A stretch of DNA of 64,000 nucleotides from Aquimarina algiphila (GCF_007489275.1 NZ_VLNR01000033.1:1-64000), one strand, 5' to 3'. Positions 20,206 to 31,500 are shown, counted from the first letter of the stretch. The notes: generated by a model not told the origin, from the letters alone. Numbers and translations: made by a program.

Positions 20206-21226
20206 GAAGTTAAAAGGCGTAGTCATTGGAGCAGGTTATTTTAGTAAGTTTCAATATGAAGCCTGGACACGAATACCTGAAGTAGAAATTACTGCGCTTT
20301 GTAATTCTGATGTAGATAGAGCCACTATCATCATGAATAGTTATGGCATTAAAAAACACTATACCGATTACAAAGAAATGATTCTAAAAGAAAAACCAGA
20401 TTTTGTAGATATCATTACTCCTCCAGAGACACATTATGAAATGTGTGTATTTGCTGCCGATCAAGCTGTGCATATCATATGTCAAAAACCTTTAGCACCG
20501 TCCTATGAGGAATCCAAAAAAATCGTAGATCACGTACAGAAAAAAGGAGTTCGTTTTGTAGTACATGAAAATTTTCGTTTCCAACCCTGGCATAGGGAAA
20601 TCAAAAAAATCATAGATCAAGGTGAACTCGGAGATTTATTTAATTTGAATTTTAGGTCCCGTATGGGTGATGGTTGGGGAAAAGATGCTTACCTGGCAAG
20701 GCAACCTTATTTTAGAGATTATGAAAAGTTACTTATTTATGAGACAGGAGTTCATTACATAGACACTTTCAGATATCATGCTGGTGAAGTTAAAAGTGTA
20801 TACGCAATCCTCAAAAAACTAAATCCTGTGATTAAAGGAGAAGATGCTGCTATGATGATTTTAAATTTTGAAAATGATGCCCATGCCGTTTGGGATGCAA
20901 ATCGATATAACGAGAATAACTTTATAAAATCCAGATATACATTCGGAGAATATCTGATTGACGGGTCAAAAGGTTCTCTTCGTCTATACTCGAATGGAAA
21001 AATAACAGTACAAAAACTAGGTGATATAGAAAAAGAACATTTCTATGTTCATAATGATGTTGGATTTGCTGGAGATTGTTGTTATATTTTTCAAAGAGAT
21101 TGTATTGACAAGTTTATATCAGGAAAGCCCTTTGAAACTAATGGACAGAATTATCTTAAAACATTACAGATACAAGATGCTGTATATGAATCTTCCAAAA
21201 TGAACGCTTCTATTACTATAAGATAA
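20198..21226 (+). CDS. Gfo/Idh/MocA family oxidoreductase
   Basis: 342 residues. N-terminal Rossmann domain (GVVIGAGYFSKFQYEAW) and the conserved EKP-like position as CQKPLAPS, then the alpha/beta substrate domain with HENFRFQPW and YETGVHYIDTFRYH. It is an NAD(P)-dependent dehydrogenase of polyols or sugar acids. The lysine of the QKP motif is present. Last gene of the GntR operon, followed by a strong terminator. Confidence 0.9.
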   Translation: MIKKLKGVVIGAGYFSKFQYEAWTRIPEVEITALCNSDVDRATIIMNSYGIKKHYTDYKEMILKEKPDFVDIITPPETHYEMCVFAADQAVHIICQKPLAPSYEESKKIVDHVQKKGVRFVVHENFRFQPWHREIKKIIDQGELGDLFNLNFRSRMGDGWGKDAYLARQPYFRDYEKLLIYETGVHYIDTFRYHAGEVKSVYAILKKLNPVIKGEDAAMMILNFENDAHAVWDANRYNENNFIKSRYTFGEYLIDGSKGSLRLYSNGKITVQKLGDIEKEHFYVHNDVGFAGDCCYIFQRDCIDKFISGKPFETNGQNYLKTLQIQDAVYESSKMNASITIR

Positions 21227-21231
21227 AAAAA

Positions 21232-21253
21232 CCCTTTCAAAATTTTGAAAGGG
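21232..21253. terminator. Bidirectional intrinsic terminator
   Basis: An 11-bp perfect stem (CCCTTTCAAAA / TTTTGAAAGGG) flanked by A-rich and T-rich runs on both sides. It closes the GntR operon on the plus strand and the act-cta operon on the minus strand. Confidence 0.9.
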
Positions 21254-21280
21254 CTTCATTATATTTTTTAAACATCATTA

Positions 21281-23098
21281 TTAATGATGCATTTCTTCCT
21301 CTCCTTCTTGAAGTGGAATAATTTGAGATACGAAATCCTGACCTGCGATCACATATTCGCCATCCTCTCTAGTTTTACTATAGTCATATGCCCATCTATG
21401 AACAGAAGGTATTTCTCCTGGCCAGTTACCGTGCATATGTTCTACTGGAGTAGTCCATTCTAACGTATTTGATCTCCAAGGATTTTGTACAGCTTTCTTA
21501 CCATAAAATATCGAAACAATAAAGTTATATAGGAATACTAATTGAGCTGCAGCAGTAATAATTGCAAAAACAGTAATTAATACATTAGTATCTGCTAAAT
21601 CATCAAAATATGGGAAATTCGAATTTGTATAATAACGACGTGGTAATCCTGCCATGCCTATAAAGTGCATCGGAAAGAATACCCCATACGCTCCTATCGC
21701 AGTTACCCAAAAATGAACGTACCCAAGGTTTTTATTCATCATCTTACCATACATCTTAGGGAACCAGTGATATACCCCTGCAAATAATCCATAAAGTGCA
21801 GAAATACCCATTACCAAGTGGAAATGCGCTACCACAAAATACGTATCATGTACATTGATATCTAATGTACTATCTCCAAGAATAATACCCGTTAGACCCC
21901 CCGTTATAAATGTAGATACCAATCCAATAGAAAATAACATTGCAGGATTAAGCTGTAGATTACCTTTCCATAAAGTGGTGATATAATTAAATGCTTTTAC
22001 CGCAGAAGGTATTGCAATCAATAACGTAGTAAATGTAAATACCGAACCTAAGAAAGGATTCATTCCTGAAATAAACATATGGTGACCCCAAACTATGGTT
22101 GACAAAAATGCAATTGCCAGAATAGAAGCAACCATTGCTCTATAACCAAATATAGGCTTACGTGCATTTGTAGCAATTATTTCTGAGGTGATCCCTAATG
22201 CAGGCAATAATACAATATATACTTCTGGATGTCCCAAGAACCAAAATAAGTGTTCAAAAAGAACCGGTGAACCACCTTGGTTATGCAACACTTCTCCCTG
22301 GATATAGATATCACTTAAGAAAAACGAAGTCCCAAAACTTCTATCCATAATCAAAAGTAATGCTGCAGATAATAATACAGGGAAAGAAACAATACCAATA
22401 ATTGCTGTAACAAAAAATGCCCAAATCGTTAATGGTAAACGAGTCATTGACATTCCTTTCGTTCTTAAGTTAATTACAGTCACTACATAATTCAAAGAAC
22501 CAAGCAATGAGGAAGCAATAAATATTGCCATAGAAACTAACCAAAGGGTCATACCCATTCCCGAACCACCAATTGCCTGTGGCAATGCACTTAAAGGAGG
22601 ATAAATTGTCCAACCAGCTGATGCTGGTCCTGCCTCAGCAAATAAAGACAATACCATGATTACACTACTTAAGAAGAACAACCAATACGATATCATATTT
22701 AAAAACCCTGAAGCCATATCACGTGCTCCAATCTGCAAAGGAATAAGTAAGTTACTAAATGTACCACTAAGTCCTGCTGTTAATACAAAGAATACCATTA
22801 TTGTACCATGAATGGTTACTAATGCCAAATAGATTCCTGGATCCATTACACCATCTGCACCAAACTTATCACCTAACAGCACCTCAAAAATTGTAAATTT
22901 ATGATCTGGCCATGCTAATTGCATTCTAAACAAAATAGACATTGCAATACCAATAATACCCATTATCAAACCAGTAATTAAATACTGCTTAGAGATCATT
23001 TTATGATCTTGACTAAAAATATATTTGGTAATAAATGTCTCTTTATGATGTCCGTGATCGTCGTGGGCATGATCATCTGCGTGTGCTATTGCTGACAT
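21281..23098 (-). CDS. ctaD: Cytochrome c oxidase subunit I
   Basis: 605 residues, 12 or more membrane segments. Haem-copper oxidase core: haem and CuB histidines in the HGTIMVFF, WFLGHPEVYI and VWGHHMFISGM blocks and HFHLVMG near the end. It reduces O2 and pumps protons. The N-terminus is His/Asp rich (HADDHAHDDHGHH), common in this family in Bacteroidota. Last gene of the act operon, so the oxidase is encoded with the alternative complex III that feeds it electrons. Confidence 0.96.
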   Translation of the reverse strand: MSAIAHADDHAHDDHGHHKETFITKYIFSQDHKMISKQYLITGLIMGIIGIAMSILFRMQLAWPDHKFTIFEVLLGDKFGADGVMDPGIYLALVTIHGTIMVFFVLTAGLSGTFSNLLIPLQIGARDMASGFLNMISYWLFFLSSVIMVLSLFAEAGPASAGWTIYPPLSALPQAIGGSGMGMTLWLVSMAIFIASSLLGSLNYVVTVINLRTKGMSMTRLPLTIWAFFVTAIIGIVSFPVLLSAALLLIMDRSFGTSFFLSDIYIQGEVLHNQGGSPVLFEHLFWFLGHPEVYIVLLPALGITSEIIATNARKPIFGYRAMVASILAIAFLSTIVWGHHMFISGMNPFLGSVFTFTTLLIAIPSAVKAFNYITTLWKGNLQLNPAMLFSIGLVSTFITGGLTGIILGDSTLDINVHDTYFVVAHFHLVMGISALYGLFAGVYHWFPKMYGKMMNKNLGYVHFWVTAIGAYGVFFPMHFIGMAGLPRRYYTNSNFPYFDDLADTNVLITVFAIITAAAQLVFLYNFIVSIFYGKKAVQNPWRSNTLEWTTPVEHMHGNWPGEIPSVHRWAYDYSKTREDGEYVIAGQDFVSQIIPLQEGEEEMHH

Positions 23099-23142
23099 AT
23101 CGCTATTCTTTTTTAATATAATATATTAATTCTTCTTTTCTT

Positions 23143-24219
23143 CTAGTTACTTGCTTGAGCTGATAATTGCTCTCCAAAAGTTGGTTGTGTTTTTAACCAA
23201 GCTTCATAGTCCTCTTCGGACTCTACAATAATCTTCATTTGCATATTATAGTGAGAAGTTCCACATATTTTATTACATAATAAATAATAATCAAATGCAT
23301 ATGTTTCTAATGCTTCATCACCTGCAGCAACTAATTTCTTACTCTTTTCTTTTCTGATCTTATTAATAGTAGCTACTTTTTCTACCATAAACTCACTATT
23401 TCTCATTTCTTCAGAAGTAAGAGTAGGTGTATATGAAAATTCTGTAATCATACCAGGTACTACGTTCATTTGCGCTCTAAAGAAAGGCATATATGCTGAG
23501 TGTAATACGTCTTGAGATCTCATTTTGAAGATAACCTTTCTATTCACCGGAAGATGTAATTCATTGGTTATTTTATCATCCTTACCATAGGAATCAGAAA
23601 CATCTACTCCCAATGTATTAATCCCTTCTATAAAACGAACATTAGCTTTACCCAATTCGTTATCTTCTCCAGAATATCTTGCACGCCAATCAAATTGATA
23701 TGCATATAACTCTACTATTAATGGATCACCATCTTCCTCATCAATATTCATTATATCTGTCCAGGTAAATAATCCGTAAATGATTAACCCTGCTAATACA
23801 ATCACAGGAATAATTGTCCAAATAAATTCTAACTTATCATTATCGGCAAAAAACAAGGCTTTATTTTCTTTCTTTCCACGGTATTTGTATGCAAAGAAAT
23901 GTAATAGCCCTTGCGTAATGAATTGTACAATGAAAATCAGTACCATCGAAATCAACATTAGTTGATCATAGTCCACTCCATGTTCAGACGCCGATTCTGG
24001 AAGGAAAAAAGTATGATACTGTACAAAACAATATATGGTTAATAAGTAAAGAAATATTACAAACGCAAGCATAAGCTTACCATGTAAATTATTATCCTTA
24101 TCATTCGCTACTTGAGAATTATCAGCGTCTTTCAATTGAGACAATTTCAAAATCTTTGACATTTGCCACAATGTGATTCCAAAAAGCGCTATAACTACTA
24201 TGGTTAAGAATACAGTCAT
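23143..24219 (-). CDS. ctaC: Cytochrome c oxidase subunit II
   Basis: 358 residues. One N-terminal membrane segment, an extra pair of hydrophobic segments, then a cupredoxin domain with the binuclear CuA site (CNKICGTSHYNM) and the upstream VLHSAYMPFFRAQ His. It takes electrons from cytochrome c domains and passes them to subunit I. The first part (residues 1-120) is longer than in minimal subunit II proteins, as usual for this family in Bacteroidota. Confidence 0.94.
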   Translation of the reverse strand: MTVFLTIVVIALFGITLWQMSKILKLSQLKDADNSQVANDKDNNLHGKLMLAFVIFLYLLTIYCFVQYHTFFLPESASEHGVDYDQLMLISMVLIFIVQFITQGLLHFFAYKYRGKKENKALFFADNDKLEFIWTIIPVIVLAGLIIYGLFTWTDIMNIDEEDGDPLIVELYAYQFDWRARYSGEDNELGKANVRFIEGINTLGVDVSDSYGKDDKITNELHLPVNRKVIFKMRSQDVLHSAYMPFFRAQMNVVPGMITEFSYTPTLTSEEMRNSEFMVEKVATINKIRKEKSKKLVAAGDEALETYAFDYYLLCNKICGTSHYNMQMKIIVESEEDYEAWLKTQPTFGEQLSAQASN

Positions 24220-24252
24220 TTTTATCTATCTTCTTTTTTACAATTCTATTTA

Positions 24253-25590
24253 TTAATAATGAAAGTGTTTACTCTCCTCTATATATGGATTTCCTTTTGC
24301 CAGTAATGGAGCTTTAGTTAACGCTCTAAATACTACAAATAAGAACAATCCTAAGAATAATAACACCGCACTAATCTCACTAACACCAATAAACCATGAT
24401 TCTCCAACTGTAGCTGGCATAACCATATTATAAACATCAATATAATGACCACAAAGAATTACAATTCCTGCCATCACTACAAACCAGTTTACTCTTTTAA
24501 AGTCACTATTCATTAACACTAAAAGTGGGAAGATGAAATTCATTGCTAGCATCCCAAAGAATGGTAATTTATAATCTTCTATACGAGTAATGAAATATGT
24601 AACTTCTTCAGGAATATTAGAATACCAGATCAACATAAATTGAGAGAACCAAAGGTATGTCCAGAATATACTTATTCCAAACATAAATTTAGCTAAATCA
24701 TGAATATGACTATTATTTACAAATTCCATATATCCTTTAGACTTTAGGTAAATTGTAATTAATGCTATAGTTGTAATTCCGGATACAAATAAACTAGCGA
24801 ATACGTACCATCCAAATAATGTACTAAACCAGTGTGGATCAAAACTCATAATCCAATCCCAAGACATCATAGATTCTGTATAGATAAAGAATACCAAAAA
24901 CCCTGCTGATATCTTAAAACTCTTTTTGTACCATTTGTTTCCTGTCGCATCTTCGTCTTGTAGTCTAGAATATTTTACTGCAAAATGACGATATAATAAC
25001 CAACCTCCTAAAAAGATTGCTGCTCTTATAATAAAACCAGTACCATTTAACCAACCTGATTTACCTTGAATAAGCGCATCATGTTCCACAACTTTAGGAT
25101 CTGCCCATACAAACAAGTGATTTACATGAAATCCTGATAATGCCAATATTACAAATAAGATGATTCCACCAGGCACCAAGTATGCTGTAATAGCTTCCAT
25201 AACCCTAAACAGCACTGGAGACCAACCTGCCTGTGCTGCAAATTGTATAGCATAAAATGCTAATACTCCCAGCGCAATCATAAAAAAGAAAAATGCAGCT
25301 ACATAAAGAGAAGCCCAGGGTTTATTTTGTAACTGGTGTAAAACATGCTTATAGTGTTCATCACCACCATGTGCATCTGCTGCTGCCTCACCATGATTTT
25401 GATTACCATGACCACTTTCTTCTGCATGCGATTCACCATGACCACCACCGTGAGCATCGTGCGCTGCCATCATTTCTTTTACTTCTTCAACAGTTCCTGG
25501 GGTAGTAAGAAAACCAGAAACAAGTCCGATCCCACCTACAACCATTAGAATGATAGAAAATAATCTTAATCTATTTGATAGCGTATACAT
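24253..25590 (-). CDS. actF: Alternative complex III subunit ActF (quinol:cytochrome c oxidoreductase membrane subunit)
   Basis: 445 residues with about 10 membrane segments, related to ActC/NrfD-type membrane proteins. A hydrophilic loop near residues 35-80 is extremely rich in His (HDAHGGGHGESHAEESGHG). ActF is one of the two large membrane subunits of ACIII. Fifth gene after actA, 37 nt below actE. Confidence 0.92.
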   Translation of the reverse strand: MYTLSNRLRLFSIILMVVGGIGLVSGFLTTPGTVEEVKEMMAAHDAHGGGHGESHAEESGHGNQNHGEAAADAHGGDEHYKHVLHQLQNKPWASLYVAAFFFFMIALGVLAFYAIQFAAQAGWSPVLFRVMEAITAYLVPGGIILFVILALSGFHVNHLFVWADPKVVEHDALIQGKSGWLNGTGFIIRAAIFLGGWLLYRHFAVKYSRLQDEDATGNKWYKKSFKISAGFLVFFIYTESMMSWDWIMSFDPHWFSTLFGWYVFASLFVSGITTIALITIYLKSKGYMEFVNNSHIHDLAKFMFGISIFWTYLWFSQFMLIWYSNIPEEVTYFITRIEDYKLPFFGMLAMNFIFPLLVLMNSDFKRVNWFVVMAGIVILCGHYIDVYNMVMPATVGESWFIGVSEISAVLLFLGLFLFVVFRALTKAPLLAKGNPYIEESKHFHY

Positions 25591-25627
25591 ATCTTAATAT
25601 CGTTATTCTTAACTTTATACTAGTGCA

Positions 25628-26278
25628 CTAGTGTGCGTTACTATGATCTTCTGTTGACTCATGATGTTCTTCTTCCAGCTTTGTCTCTGCAACAACAACA
25701 TCTGTATCTATTCTAGGGGTTTTCCCCTCTAAGTCTGCCTTTAATTTCTGTACATATTGAACAATCTGCCAGCGTTCATGCTCACTTGTTTGAGAAGCAT
25801 AAGACCCCATAGAATTAATTCCATAGTACATCACATGATAGATACTTCCTTCTGTGATTGCTCTACCTACATCATCATAACTTGGCACTCCAAGAATTTT
25901 TTCTCTTTTCACCAATGTTCCTTTTCCATCTCCTTTTTCACCATGGCATATTGCACAATAGATATTATATAACTCTTTACCAGCATCTTCATTTTCTTTG
26001 GTATACCGAATGGCATTTTTAAGAGAATCTTTTGCAAACTGGTATCCTACATTTGAGTTTTCAATTTCATAAGGCATCCATCCTCTTGGGATAGAACCTT
26101 CTGCTGGTAACATAGCCTCCTGTCCTCCAGGAAAAACACCATACTCCCCATAAGCCTCGTAACTTACTGGTTCATACATATTAGGCATATATTGATAATT
26201 AGGTTTTGAATCTTTTTGACAAGAAACAACACTAATCATCACTACTGCCGCTGCTAATATTTTTATAGTATTCTTCAT
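25628..26278 (-). CDS. actE: Alternative complex III subunit ActE, monohaem cytochrome c lipoprotein
   Basis: 216 residues. Signal with lipobox (MISVVSC, Cys at residue 20), then a class I cytochrome c domain with CAICHGEKGDGKG and a distal Met in the MYYGINSMGSYA part. A His/Glu-rich tail follows. It carries one haem c in ACIII and faces the periplasm. Confidence 0.93.
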   Translation of the reverse strand: MKNTIKILAAAVVMISVVSCQKDSKPNYQYMPNMYEPVSYEAYGEYGVFPGGQEAMLPAEGSIPRGWMPYEIENSNVGYQFAKDSLKNAIRYTKENEDAGKELYNIYCAICHGEKGDGKGTLVKREKILGVPSYDDVGRAITEGSIYHVMYYGINSMGSYASQTSEHERWQIVQYVQKLKADLEGKTPRIDTDVVVAETKLEEEHHESTEDHSNAH

Positions 26279-26283
26279 TATTA

Positions 26284-26823
26284 CTAATGGTTATCTTCTT
26301 CCTTATCTATTACTTTAATTTCTACTGCTCCTGTATCACTTAATAAACTTGTAAGTGTATCTACGTCGTGATTTCCAGCGTCTACTTCCATTAAAAAGTG
26401 ATCGTCTGTTGTTCTTAAATCAGGATTTTCAGCTTCTTTGAATGGCCATAATCTACTTCTCATGTAAAAAGTAATTACCATTAAGTGGGCTGCAAAAAAC
26501 ACAGTAAGCTCGAACATAATAGGAACAAATGCTGGCATATTTTCCAGATAACTAAAACTTGGTTTACCACCAATATCTTGCGGCCAATCCTCGATCATGA
26601 TAAAATTCATCATCAAAATTGCAACAGTTAACCCAACACATCCGTACATAAAAGATGTGATTGCTAATCGTGTATGAGGTAATCCCATCGCTTTATCAAG
26701 TCCATGAACCGGAAAAGGAGTAAATACCTCTTCGATATGATAATGCTCTGCGCGAACTTTCTTGACAGCGTCCATCAGGACATCGTCGTCTATATATAAT
26801 GCATGTATAACTTTTGATGCCAT
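26284..26823 (-). CDS. actD: Alternative complex III subunit ActD
   Basis: 179 residues from the ATG at 26823 (MASKVIHALYIDDD), 4 nt below the actC stop. Two membrane segments in the middle (FMYGCVGLTVAILMMNF and FELTVFFAAHLMVITFYM) and a cytoplasmic N-terminus; matches the DUF3341 family. The frame continues 15 codons upstream into actC, which I do not use. Structural subunit of ACIII. Confidence 0.9.
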   Translation of the reverse strand: MASKVIHALYIDDDVLMDAVKKVRAEHYHIEEVFTPFPVHGLDKAMGLPHTRLAITSFMYGCVGLTVAILMMNFIMIEDWPQDIGGKPSFSYLENMPAFVPIMFELTVFFAAHLMVITFYMRSRLWPFKEAENPDLRTTDDHFLMEVDAGNHDVDTLTSLLSDTGAVEIKVIDKEEDNH

Positions 26824-26827
26824 ACTC

Positions 26828-28561
26828 TTAGTTATTTTTAAGTTGTTCTGCCTGTCCTGCCCAATCATCGCGTTGTGCTCTACCAGGAAAAGATCCAGTG
26901 ATACTATCTAATAAATCGTACTCTGTCGTGGTCATTTTACTTACTTGATCGAAAGTGAATATTCCGATCTCATTAAGTTTCTTTTCCATTACAGGTCCAA
27001 TGCCATTAACTTTTTTAAGATCATCAGCTTTTTGGGTTGAAGGATCAAATGTTCCTAAGTTACCTAATAAACTATTTATATCTTCCTGACTTGCCTCTTT
27101 TGTTTCAGCTTTTTTTTCAGGTTTTGTTTCTTCTTTAGTTACTTCTGCTTTACCCTTTGGGAGTTCATCTCTATGATCAATTCCTGCTTCTCTAAGTTTT
27201 TTATATTTCTCTCCAGAAGATTTTAAAATTGTTTTCACCTCTGCTTGTGCTATTACCGGGAATGTACGAGCATATAATAAAAACAATACAAAGAAGAATC
27301 CTATCGTTCCTATAAATATTCCAATATCCACAAATGTAGGAGAGAACATTGTCCAGGATGATGGCAAGTAATCTCTGTGAAGAGATGTCACAATAATTAC
27401 GAAACGCTCAAACCACATTCCTATATTTACTACAATAGAGATAAAGAATGAGAACATAATACTTCTTCTCAATTTTGGGAACCACATAAACTGCGGTGAG
27501 AACACGTTACATGTCATCATTGCCCAATATGCCCACCAATAAGGTCCTGTTGCCCTATTAAGGAATGCATATTGTTCATACTCTACACCCGAGTACCAGG
27601 CAACAAACAGTTCGGTAATATAGGCGACTCCAACAATAGAACCTGTGATCATGATCACAATATTCATTAATTCTATATGTTGAATGGTAATATAATTTTC
27701 AAGGTTAGATACTTTTCTCATAATAATAAGAAGAGTATTTACCATAGCAAATCCTGAGAAAATCGCACCTGCAACGAAGTATGGTGGGAATATGGTTGTA
27801 TGCCATCCAGGTATTACTGAAGTAGCAAAGTCAAACGATACAATTGTATGTACCGACAGTACAAGTGGAGTTGCCAAACCTGCTAATACAAGAGATACCT
27901 CTTCAAAACGTTGCCAATCTTTTGCTCTTCCACTCCATCCAAAAGAAAGTAAACTATATATCTTTTTATTAAATGGTGTAATAGCGCGGTCTCTGATCAT
28001 CGCAAAATCTGGTAATAAACCTGTCCACCAGAATACTAATGATACCGAAAGGTACGTAGAGATCGCAAATACATCCCAAAGTAATGGTGAATTAAAGTTT
28101 ACCCATAATGATCCAAACTGGTTAGGAATAGGTAATACCCAATATGCTAACCAAGGACGTCCCATGTGAATAATAGGGAATAGACCTGCTTGAATAACCG
28201 AGAAAATGGTCATCGCTTCTGCAGATCGGTTAATTGCCATTCTCCATTTCTGACGGAATAATAATAATACCGCAGAAATCAGGGTTCCGGCGTGACCTAT
28301 ACCTACCCACCAAACAAAATTGGTGATATCCCAGGCCCATCCTACTGTTTTATTTAATCCCCAGGTTCCTATACCTGTAGAAACTGTATATATAATACAA
28401 CCTATCCCCCAAAGGAAAGCAATAAGCGCGATGGTGAACACAATCCACCAAGATTTATTTGCTTTACCTTCAACCGGTGCGGCTACATCCACAGTTACAT
28501 CGTGATATGTTTTATCGCCGGTTACTAAAGGCTTTCTTATAGGTGCTTCGTAATGAGACAT
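26828..28561 (-). CDS. actC: Alternative complex III subunit ActC (NrfD-like) with C-terminal helix-hairpin-helix extension
   Basis: 577 residues. Residues 1 to about 440 are the NrfD/PsrC-type quinol-site membrane protein with about 10 segments (WAWDITNFVWWVGIGHAG, FPIIHMGRPW). After the last segment comes a Lys/Glu-rich linker (about 455-500) and a small domain DDLKKVNGIGPVMEKKLNEIG...WAGQAEQL that looks like a helix-hairpin-helix module. The extra domain is not needed for quinol oxidation and is discussed as a finding. Confidence 0.92.
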   Translation of the reverse strand: MSHYEAPIRKPLVTGDKTYHDVTVDVAAPVEGKANKSWWIVFTIALIAFLWGIGCIIYTVSTGIGTWGLNKTVGWAWDITNFVWWVGIGHAGTLISAVLLLFRQKWRMAINRSAEAMTIFSVIQAGLFPIIHMGRPWLAYWVLPIPNQFGSLWVNFNSPLLWDVFAISTYLSVSLVFWWTGLLPDFAMIRDRAITPFNKKIYSLLSFGWSGRAKDWQRFEEVSLVLAGLATPLVLSVHTIVSFDFATSVIPGWHTTIFPPYFVAGAIFSGFAMVNTLLIIMRKVSNLENYITIQHIELMNIVIMITGSIVGVAYITELFVAWYSGVEYEQYAFLNRATGPYWWAYWAMMTCNVFSPQFMWFPKLRRSIMFSFFISIVVNIGMWFERFVIIVTSLHRDYLPSSWTMFSPTFVDIGIFIGTIGFFFVLFLLYARTFPVIAQAEVKTILKSSGEKYKKLREAGIDHRDELPKGKAEVTKEETKPEKKAETKEASQEDINSLLGNLGTFDPSTQKADDLKKVNGIGPVMEKKLNEIGIFTFDQVSKMTTTEYDLLDSITGSFPGRAQRDDWAGQAEQLKNN

Positions 28562-28598
28562 AATCCTTTATAATTGAATTGATTCTTTATTTAGTTAA

Positions 28599-31500
28599 TT
28601 AGGCTTCTGTAGTATTTCTTACTTTGGTGTGATACATCACATTAGGCTTAGTCCCAACATGTTCAAGTAAGTGATACATACGATCATCCTCTTTAAGTTT
28701 AGCTACTTCACTATCCTTATCATTGACATCACCAAATACCATAGCACCTGATGAACAAGCCGCAGAACAAGCCGTTTGGAATTCTCCATCCTTAATTGCT
28801 CTTCCATCTCGTTTTGCATCCAGAATAGTTTTTTGAGTCATCTGGATACACATAGAACATTTTTCCATAACCCCTCTCGAACGTACAGTAACGTCAGGAT
28901 TAAGAACCATTCTACCTAAATCATTGTTCATATGATAATCAAACTCGTCATTGTTATTATACAAGAACCAGTTAAATCTACGAACTTTATAAGGACAGTT
29001 GTTTGCACAATATCTTGTACCTACACAACGGTTATATGCCATATGATTTTGTCCTTGTCTACCATGTGATGTCGCTGCAACAGGACATACAGTCTCACAA
29101 GGAGCATGATTACAATGTTGACACATTACTGGTTGAAATACTACCTGAGGATTCTCTGATGGATTTTCCATCTCACCAAATTCAGATAATGAACTACCAA
29201 GACCAGCAATAGCATTCTTTTTATTATCATCCCCTTCAAAACTATCCTGAGAAGAATAATAACGATCAATACGCAACCAATGCATATCACGAGATCTACG
29301 CACCTCTGATTTACCAACCACAGGAACATTATTTTCTGCATGACAAGCGATCACACACGCTCCACATCCTGTACAAGCGTTTAAATCTATTGAAAGATTA
29401 AAGTGATGTCCTACAGAACGATCAAATTCATCCCAAAGATCAACTTCAGGAGAAGTAACCTCATATTCAATATGATTTTTACTCACTTCAGGAATAGCAT
29501 TCCATTCGTGGTGATCTTTTGTATTAAATATCTCAAGAGTCGTCTCTTTTACAATATCTCCACGACCCATTAATGTATTATGCAATTGCACACATGCAAA
29601 CTCATGTGTTCCTTCTGCTGCAGTAACAGAAACAGTCTGTACTGCATTAAGGTTTTGATATAGAGGATATGCATTAACACCAACATTCATATCTTCTTTA
29701 AGCCCTTTGGACTTACCATATCCTAATGCCAACCCTACAGAACCTTTGGCCTGCCCTGGTTGAATAATTACAGGAACAGTAACTTCTGCTCCACCAACAA
29801 CTACTTTAGCATAACTACCATTTAAAGCTCCATTTGCAACATTCTCATTAGTTAATCCTAATTGATCCGCATCTGCTTTGGAAACTGTAAGGTAATTATC
29901 CCATGATGTTCTGGTAATAGGATCTGGCATCTCTTGTAACCAAGGATTGTTTGCCTGCTGACCATCTCCTAATGATGTCTTAGTATATAATGTAAGCTCT
30001 AGACCATCATTTGATTTCGTCACAGAAAGCCTTCTTGCTGCAGCACCTACATTAGGTCCAACAACTGTCGGAGCTGGAACTGCTTCTATATCTGCAATAT
30101 CTCCTTCTGGAGCATCAAGAGCATCTACTAATTCTTGTTTTGGAAGTATTGGCTTTACTAATACTCCATCATGCAGTGCCTGATTCCAGGATGTACCTCC
30201 TAAAATACCAGTCCATGCATTTTTTATATAATCATGATACGTTGCTGTATTCCCTGTCCACTTTAATAAAGTTTCCTGGAACTGCCTAGTATCAAATAAT
30301 GGTCGAATTGTAGGCTGCATTAAACTATAGCTTCCTTTTTTCAACTCTACATCTCCCCAAGACTCAAGATAATGCGGAGTAGTAGCAACATATTGACATA
30401 ACTCTGCAGTTGCATCATTATGCATACTAAAAGCTACAGATACATCTACTTTTTCAAGACCACTTTTAAACTCGCTTGCATTAGGTAAAGAATACATTGG
30501 GTTAACACCAGCAATCAAAAGACCACCAACGCGCCCTGCATTCATATCTTTTACCAATTGAGCTACTGCTTTTGCATCACCTTTACGGATAGTACGTGGA
30601 GTACTTTCATTAAAAGCTTTACTCTTTATGGCTTTATTTATTTCTAAAACTACCAATTGTGCATCAACATCCTGAATACCCGTAACTACTAATGCGTTAC
30701 TTCCTGCTTTTTGGATTTGTTTAGCAGCTTTAACTACTTCTGTATCTAATCCAGAATCCAAAGCTCCTTTTGAACCAGATCCTGTTACATATTTATACAA
30801 TGCAGCCAGTACTTGTTTTTGTTGTGATGGAGTTGCCTGAACTCTTTTATCTGCATTAGCACCAGATAAAGACATATTAGCTTCGAATTGAATATGCCTT
30901 GACATTTTTCCATTCTTAGGAATACGTCCTTTTGCATAACCACTATCATATCCTCCTCCTTGCCAATCTCCTAAAAAGTCAGCACCAATACTTACAATGG
31001 TATTTACTTTAGCAAAATCATAATCGGCAAGTGCTCTTTCACCATACATCATCTGATAAGCATCCAAAGCCTCACTGTTTGATACAGCATCGTACACCAC
31101 ATGCTTAACATTTTGGTACTTTGCTCTAAAATCAGAAACTAACTTCGAAGTAGAAGGACTTGCAAATGTCTGAGTTAGTAAAACAATTTGTTTACTTCCT
31201 AATCCATTGAGTTTAGCTCCCACTTCTTTATCTAATGAATCCCAACTGATATCTTCAGCACCTTTTTTAGGCCCTTGAAGACGTGAGCTATCATATAATG
31301 ATAAAACAGAGGCATGTACTCTTGCATTAGCATCACCATTTGACACTGCAAGGTTATTATTCTCTACTTTAATTGGTCTACCTTCTCTTGTTTTAATCAA
31401 AACACTAGCAAAATCATATCCATCTGCTATAGTGGTAGCGTAGTAATTTGCTACACCAGGAACAATTCTTTCTGGTTGAACCACGTAAGGGATTGATTTC

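Noticed and set aside
25293-25548. His-rich plus-strand frames opposite actF
   Set aside because: Shadow of the His-rich loop of ActF.
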